From: Candidatus Scalindua rubra
Lineage (GTDB): Bacteria; Planctomycetota; Brocadiia; Brocadiales; Scalinduaceae
DNA length: 64,000 nucleotides
NCBI GenBank assembly: GCA_001723765.1
Contig: MAYW01000002.1
Location: 1-64,000 of the forward strand
Direction: 5' to 3'
The notes beneath the pieces are model-generated. The model had not been told where the DNA came from, searched no databases, and saw only the letters and a program-made list of their open reading frames with translations. The position numbers and the translations under genes are program-made. This document shows, piece by piece, positions 62,133 to 64,000 of this stretch (position 1 is the stretch's first letter; the number at the start of each line of letters is the position of its first letter).

Positions 62133-63107
62133 GTGAACTTCTGGGAAAATAAAAAAGTCTTAGTAGCTGGAGGAGCAGGTTTTGTAGGCTCTCATGTTGT
62201 AGAACTGTTGGTAGAAAAAGGGGCCAGAACTGTAGTTGTTGATAATCTTGAAAACGGGACTCTTGAAAATCTAACTCATGTCAGAGATGAAGTTGAGTAT
62301 ATTAAAGGTGACTTGCATAACTGTGATGTGTGCAAAAATGCGTCTAGAGGCATGGATGTTGTACTGAATGTCGCAGCAAAAGTTGGAGGAATAGATTTCA
62401 ACCAAAAACATCCGGGTACGATGTTTAGAGATAATGCTCTCATAAACACAAATATGTTGGAAGCAGCTAGATTAAATGATGTAGGAAGATTTTTGGTGGT
62501 GAGCAGTGCCTGTGTCTATCCTCGGTTTTGCAGAATTCCAACTCCGGAAACTGAAGGTTTTGAAGGGGTTCCCGAGCCTACAAATGATGGTTATGGCTGG
62601 TCTAAGAGAATGGCTGAGTTTCAGGCTGGCGCTTATGCTAGAGAGTTTGGGATGAAAATTGCGATCGCAAGACCATATAATACCTATGGGCCAAGAGACC
62701 ATTTCGACTCTGAGAAATCTCATGTCATTCCTGCTTTAATTAAAAGAGTATTCGATGGAGAGAACCCTCTGACTGTATGGGGAGATGGAGAACAGAGTAG
62801 GGCTTTCCTGTACGTAACTGACCTTGCCCGTGGATTGTTAGAATTAACTGAGAAATATGGAGAAGCAGATCCCATAAACCTTGGAACTGATGAAGAAATT
62901 AAGATTAAGGACTTAGTTTCCCTAATCCTTAATCTTTCTGGCTTTAATCATAAAGTATACTTCGACACATCCAAACCGTCCGGCCAGCCAAGAAGGAATT
63001 GTGATAATACTAAAGCTATGGCTAAAATTTGCTTTAGAGCCAAAGTAAAGTTGGAAGAGGGTTTGAAAAAGGCGATTGAATGGTACGTTGCAAACCAACA
63101 AAAATAG
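62133..63107 (+). CDS. NAD-dependent epimerase/dehydratase (GDP-fucose-synthase-like)
   Basis: 324 residues with a GTG start. Extended SDR: GGAGFVGSHVVELL near the N-terminus, VVSSACVYP, and catalytic YGWSKRMAEF with Tyr and Lys intact. The C-terminal half has RPYNTYGPRDHFD and GDGEQSRAFLYVTDLARGLL. Substrate class: a nucleotide-linked 6-deoxy or hexose sugar; GDP-fucose synthase and related epimerases are the nearest by pattern. It follows the RfbH-like gene by 25 bases and precedes the GT2 gene by 3, so it is in the same operon. Confidence 0.9.
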   Translation: MNFWENKKVLVAGGAGFVGSHVVELLVEKGARTVVVDNLENGTLENLTHVRDEVEYIKGDLHNCDVCKNASRGMDVVLNVAAKVGGIDFNQKHPGTMFRDNALINTNMLEAARLNDVGRFLVVSSACVYPRFCRIPTPETEGFEGVPEPTNDGYGWSKRMAEFQAGAYAREFGMKIAIARPYNTYGPRDHFDSEKSHVIPALIKRVFDGENPLTVWGDGEQSRAFLYVTDLARGLLELTEKYGEADPINLGTDEEIKIKDLVSLILNLSGFNHKVYFDTSKPSGQPRRNCDNTKAMAKICFRAKVKLEEGLKKAIEWYVANQQK

Positions 63108-63110
63108 AAG

Positions 63111-63803
63111 ATGAAATCCTCTCTCATCATATTAACGCTAAATGAGATAGAAGGTGTAAGGACTCTATATGATAGAATTCCCTTTGATGCTGTAGACGAA
63201 TGTTTTGTGGTAGATGGAGGCTCTATAGACGGTACTGTTGAGTTTTTTAGGGAAAGGGGAATTAAGGTTGTTCCCCAGGAAATTAAAGGGAGAGGAGAAG
63301 CCTTCCGAATAGCTGTAAAAGAGGCCAAAGGAAGCTATCTGATATTCTTCAGTCCTGATGGGAACGAAAACCCAGGCGACATACCTAAGCTTCTCGAATT
63401 GCTTGCAAGGGGATATGACATAGCAATTGCTTCCCGGTTTTTGTCGGGCTCGCAAAATGAAGAAGATGATTTACGTTTTCCATGGCGAGCTTGGGCAAAT
63501 AGAACTTTTACCTATATTGCTAACATTATCTGGAATACCAATAGGAATTATATTACAGATACTATTAATGGTTACCGAGCCGTTAAGAAAGGGGCATTTA
63601 ATAAATTAAATATTAATGCACCTGGTTTTGTAATTGAATATCAAATGTCCATAAGGGCAATGAAATTAGGTTTAAAGGTTGTTGAAATTCCTACTATTGA
63701 GGGTCAGAGAATTGGTGGTGTAAGTACCGCCAAATCAATCTCAACCGGCCTCCTGTTTCTGAGATTTCTTTTCAAGGAAATCAAGAATGGAAGGAAATTT
63801 TAA
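63111..63803 (+). CDS. Glycosyltransferase family 2 (DPM1-like)
   Basis: 230 residues, GT-A fold: LIILTLNEIEGVRTLYDRIP, then VVDGGSIDGTVEFF and RGEAFRIAVKEAKGSYLIFF, SPDGNENPGDIPKL, and ASRFLSGSQ. The D-x-D is replaced by PDG, as in many dolichol- or undecaprenyl-phosphate sugar transferases. It would attach a sugar to a polyprenyl phosphate or similar acceptor. The C-terminus is helical without multiple membrane spans. Encoded between the epimerase and the Zn-ribbon gene, with a one-base overlap with the latter. Confidence 0.88.
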   Translation: MKSSLIILTLNEIEGVRTLYDRIPFDAVDECFVVDGGSIDGTVEFFRERGIKVVPQEIKGRGEAFRIAVKEAKGSYLIFFSPDGNENPGDIPKLLELLARGYDIAIASRFLSGSQNEEDDLRFPWRAWANRTFTYIANIIWNTNRNYITDTINGYRAVKKGAFNKLNINAPGFVIEYQMSIRAMKLGLKVVEIPTIEGQRIGGVSTAKSISTGLLFLRFLFKEIKNGRKF

Positions 63804-63988
63804 TGGGAAAAGAGTTGTCTTATATTAAATACCTCATCTGGTGGTTGGGCCTAATCAAGAATTGTCCAAAATGTAAAGGTAAACTGATTATTGTTGGCAA
63901 CAGAGACTGGAAACTTTATAAATGTTCTAATCTTGAATGTGATTTTGGGAAAAAGCCATTACGCTATCCATGGGAGGTTTGGAAGTAA
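63803..63988 (+). CDS. Zn-ribbon protein, Trm112-like
   Basis: 61 residues: a hydrophobic start (YIKYLIWWLGLIKN), then CPKC and, after a short hairpin, CSNLEC, giving four Cys for one zinc, with FGKKPLRYPWEVWK at the end. This pattern recalls Trm112/YcaR-like small proteins that assist methyltransferases or glycosyltransferases. The last gene of the plus arm within the window; its start overlaps the GT2 stop. Its partner is not known. Confidence 0.6.
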   Translation: MGKELSYIKYLIWWLGLIKNCPKCKGKLIIVGNRDWKLYKCSNLECDFGKKPLRYPWEVWK

Positions 63989-64000
63989 AGAAATAAGTCT

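Overview
The window is AT-rich bacterial DNA that mixes a conserved chromosomal core with several accessory blocks. The core is gyrA, dnaE, a tandem nucleoside-diphosphate-kinase-like gene, a MoxR/VWA pair and an NtrC-type two-component pair. No rRNA, tRNA or CRISPR array is recognisable. The gene content (carbohydrate clusters with heparinase-like and radical-SAM genes, many HEAT-repeat proteins, the unusual NDK, many small inverted-repeat elements) would fit a Planctomycetota lineage, possibly the AT-rich anammox (Brocadiales) group. That is an inference from gene style only and is not proven by any marker here.

Layout. (1) 1-7.7 kb, minus strand: end of a polysaccharide cluster (GT4, heparinase II/III-like, B12-type radical SAM, asparagine synthase, decayed WecG/TagA). 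(2) 7.8-15.5 kb: a defence-like island with remnants of DUF559 and VapBC, a TIR-STAND-TPR protein, an integron-attC-like site, and an Avs-like PD-(D/E)XK/STAND protein split in two by a homopolymer frameshift. (3) 16-31 kb: conserved genes (VWA, MoxR-type AAA+, gyrA, MBL hydrolase, NDK-like, dnaE, sigma-54 regulator and histidine kinase). (4) 31-40.9 kb: radical SAM/SPASM and carbamoyltransferase genes, with repeated insertions at the carbamoyltransferase 3' end. These comprise cassette-like genes with attC-like sites, a broken IS1634-type element, decayed HigBA, a second B12-radical SAM, a truncated carbamoyltransferase copy and BrnTA with a broken toxin.

(5) 41-55.4 kb, all on the minus strand: a GTPase-centred multi-gene island and the most interesting part of the window. 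In transcription order it encodes a tiny membrane protein, a ClpB-like AAA+ ATPase, a radical SAM activase-like protein, a long HEAT-repeat protein, a TA-like antitoxin (frameshifted), a vWA-like protein, an antitoxin/toxin-like fusion, an FGE-like protein, a DUF433/PIN-like pair with a gutted toxin, a second HEAT protein, a Zn-ribbon GTPase, a GAP1-N1 protein and a coiled-coil protein. HEAT2, the GTPase and GAP1-N1 overlap by 4 nt each and so are translationally coupled. The set resembles NTP-dependent biological-conflict systems known from comparative genomics; its function here is inferred.

(6) 55.6-64 kb: a surface-glycan cluster with two divergent arms. The minus arm has GT4, GT2, a DegT aminotransferase and an epimerase. 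The plus arm has a DegT-fold protein with His in place of the PLP lysine (RfbH-like), an epimerase, GT2 and a Zn-ribbon protein.

Two themes cut across the window. At least six genes are broken by single-base indels in homopolymer runs, mostly in accessory genes, which may be real decay or base-calling error. Every toxin-antitoxin module in the window has a lost or damaged toxin.
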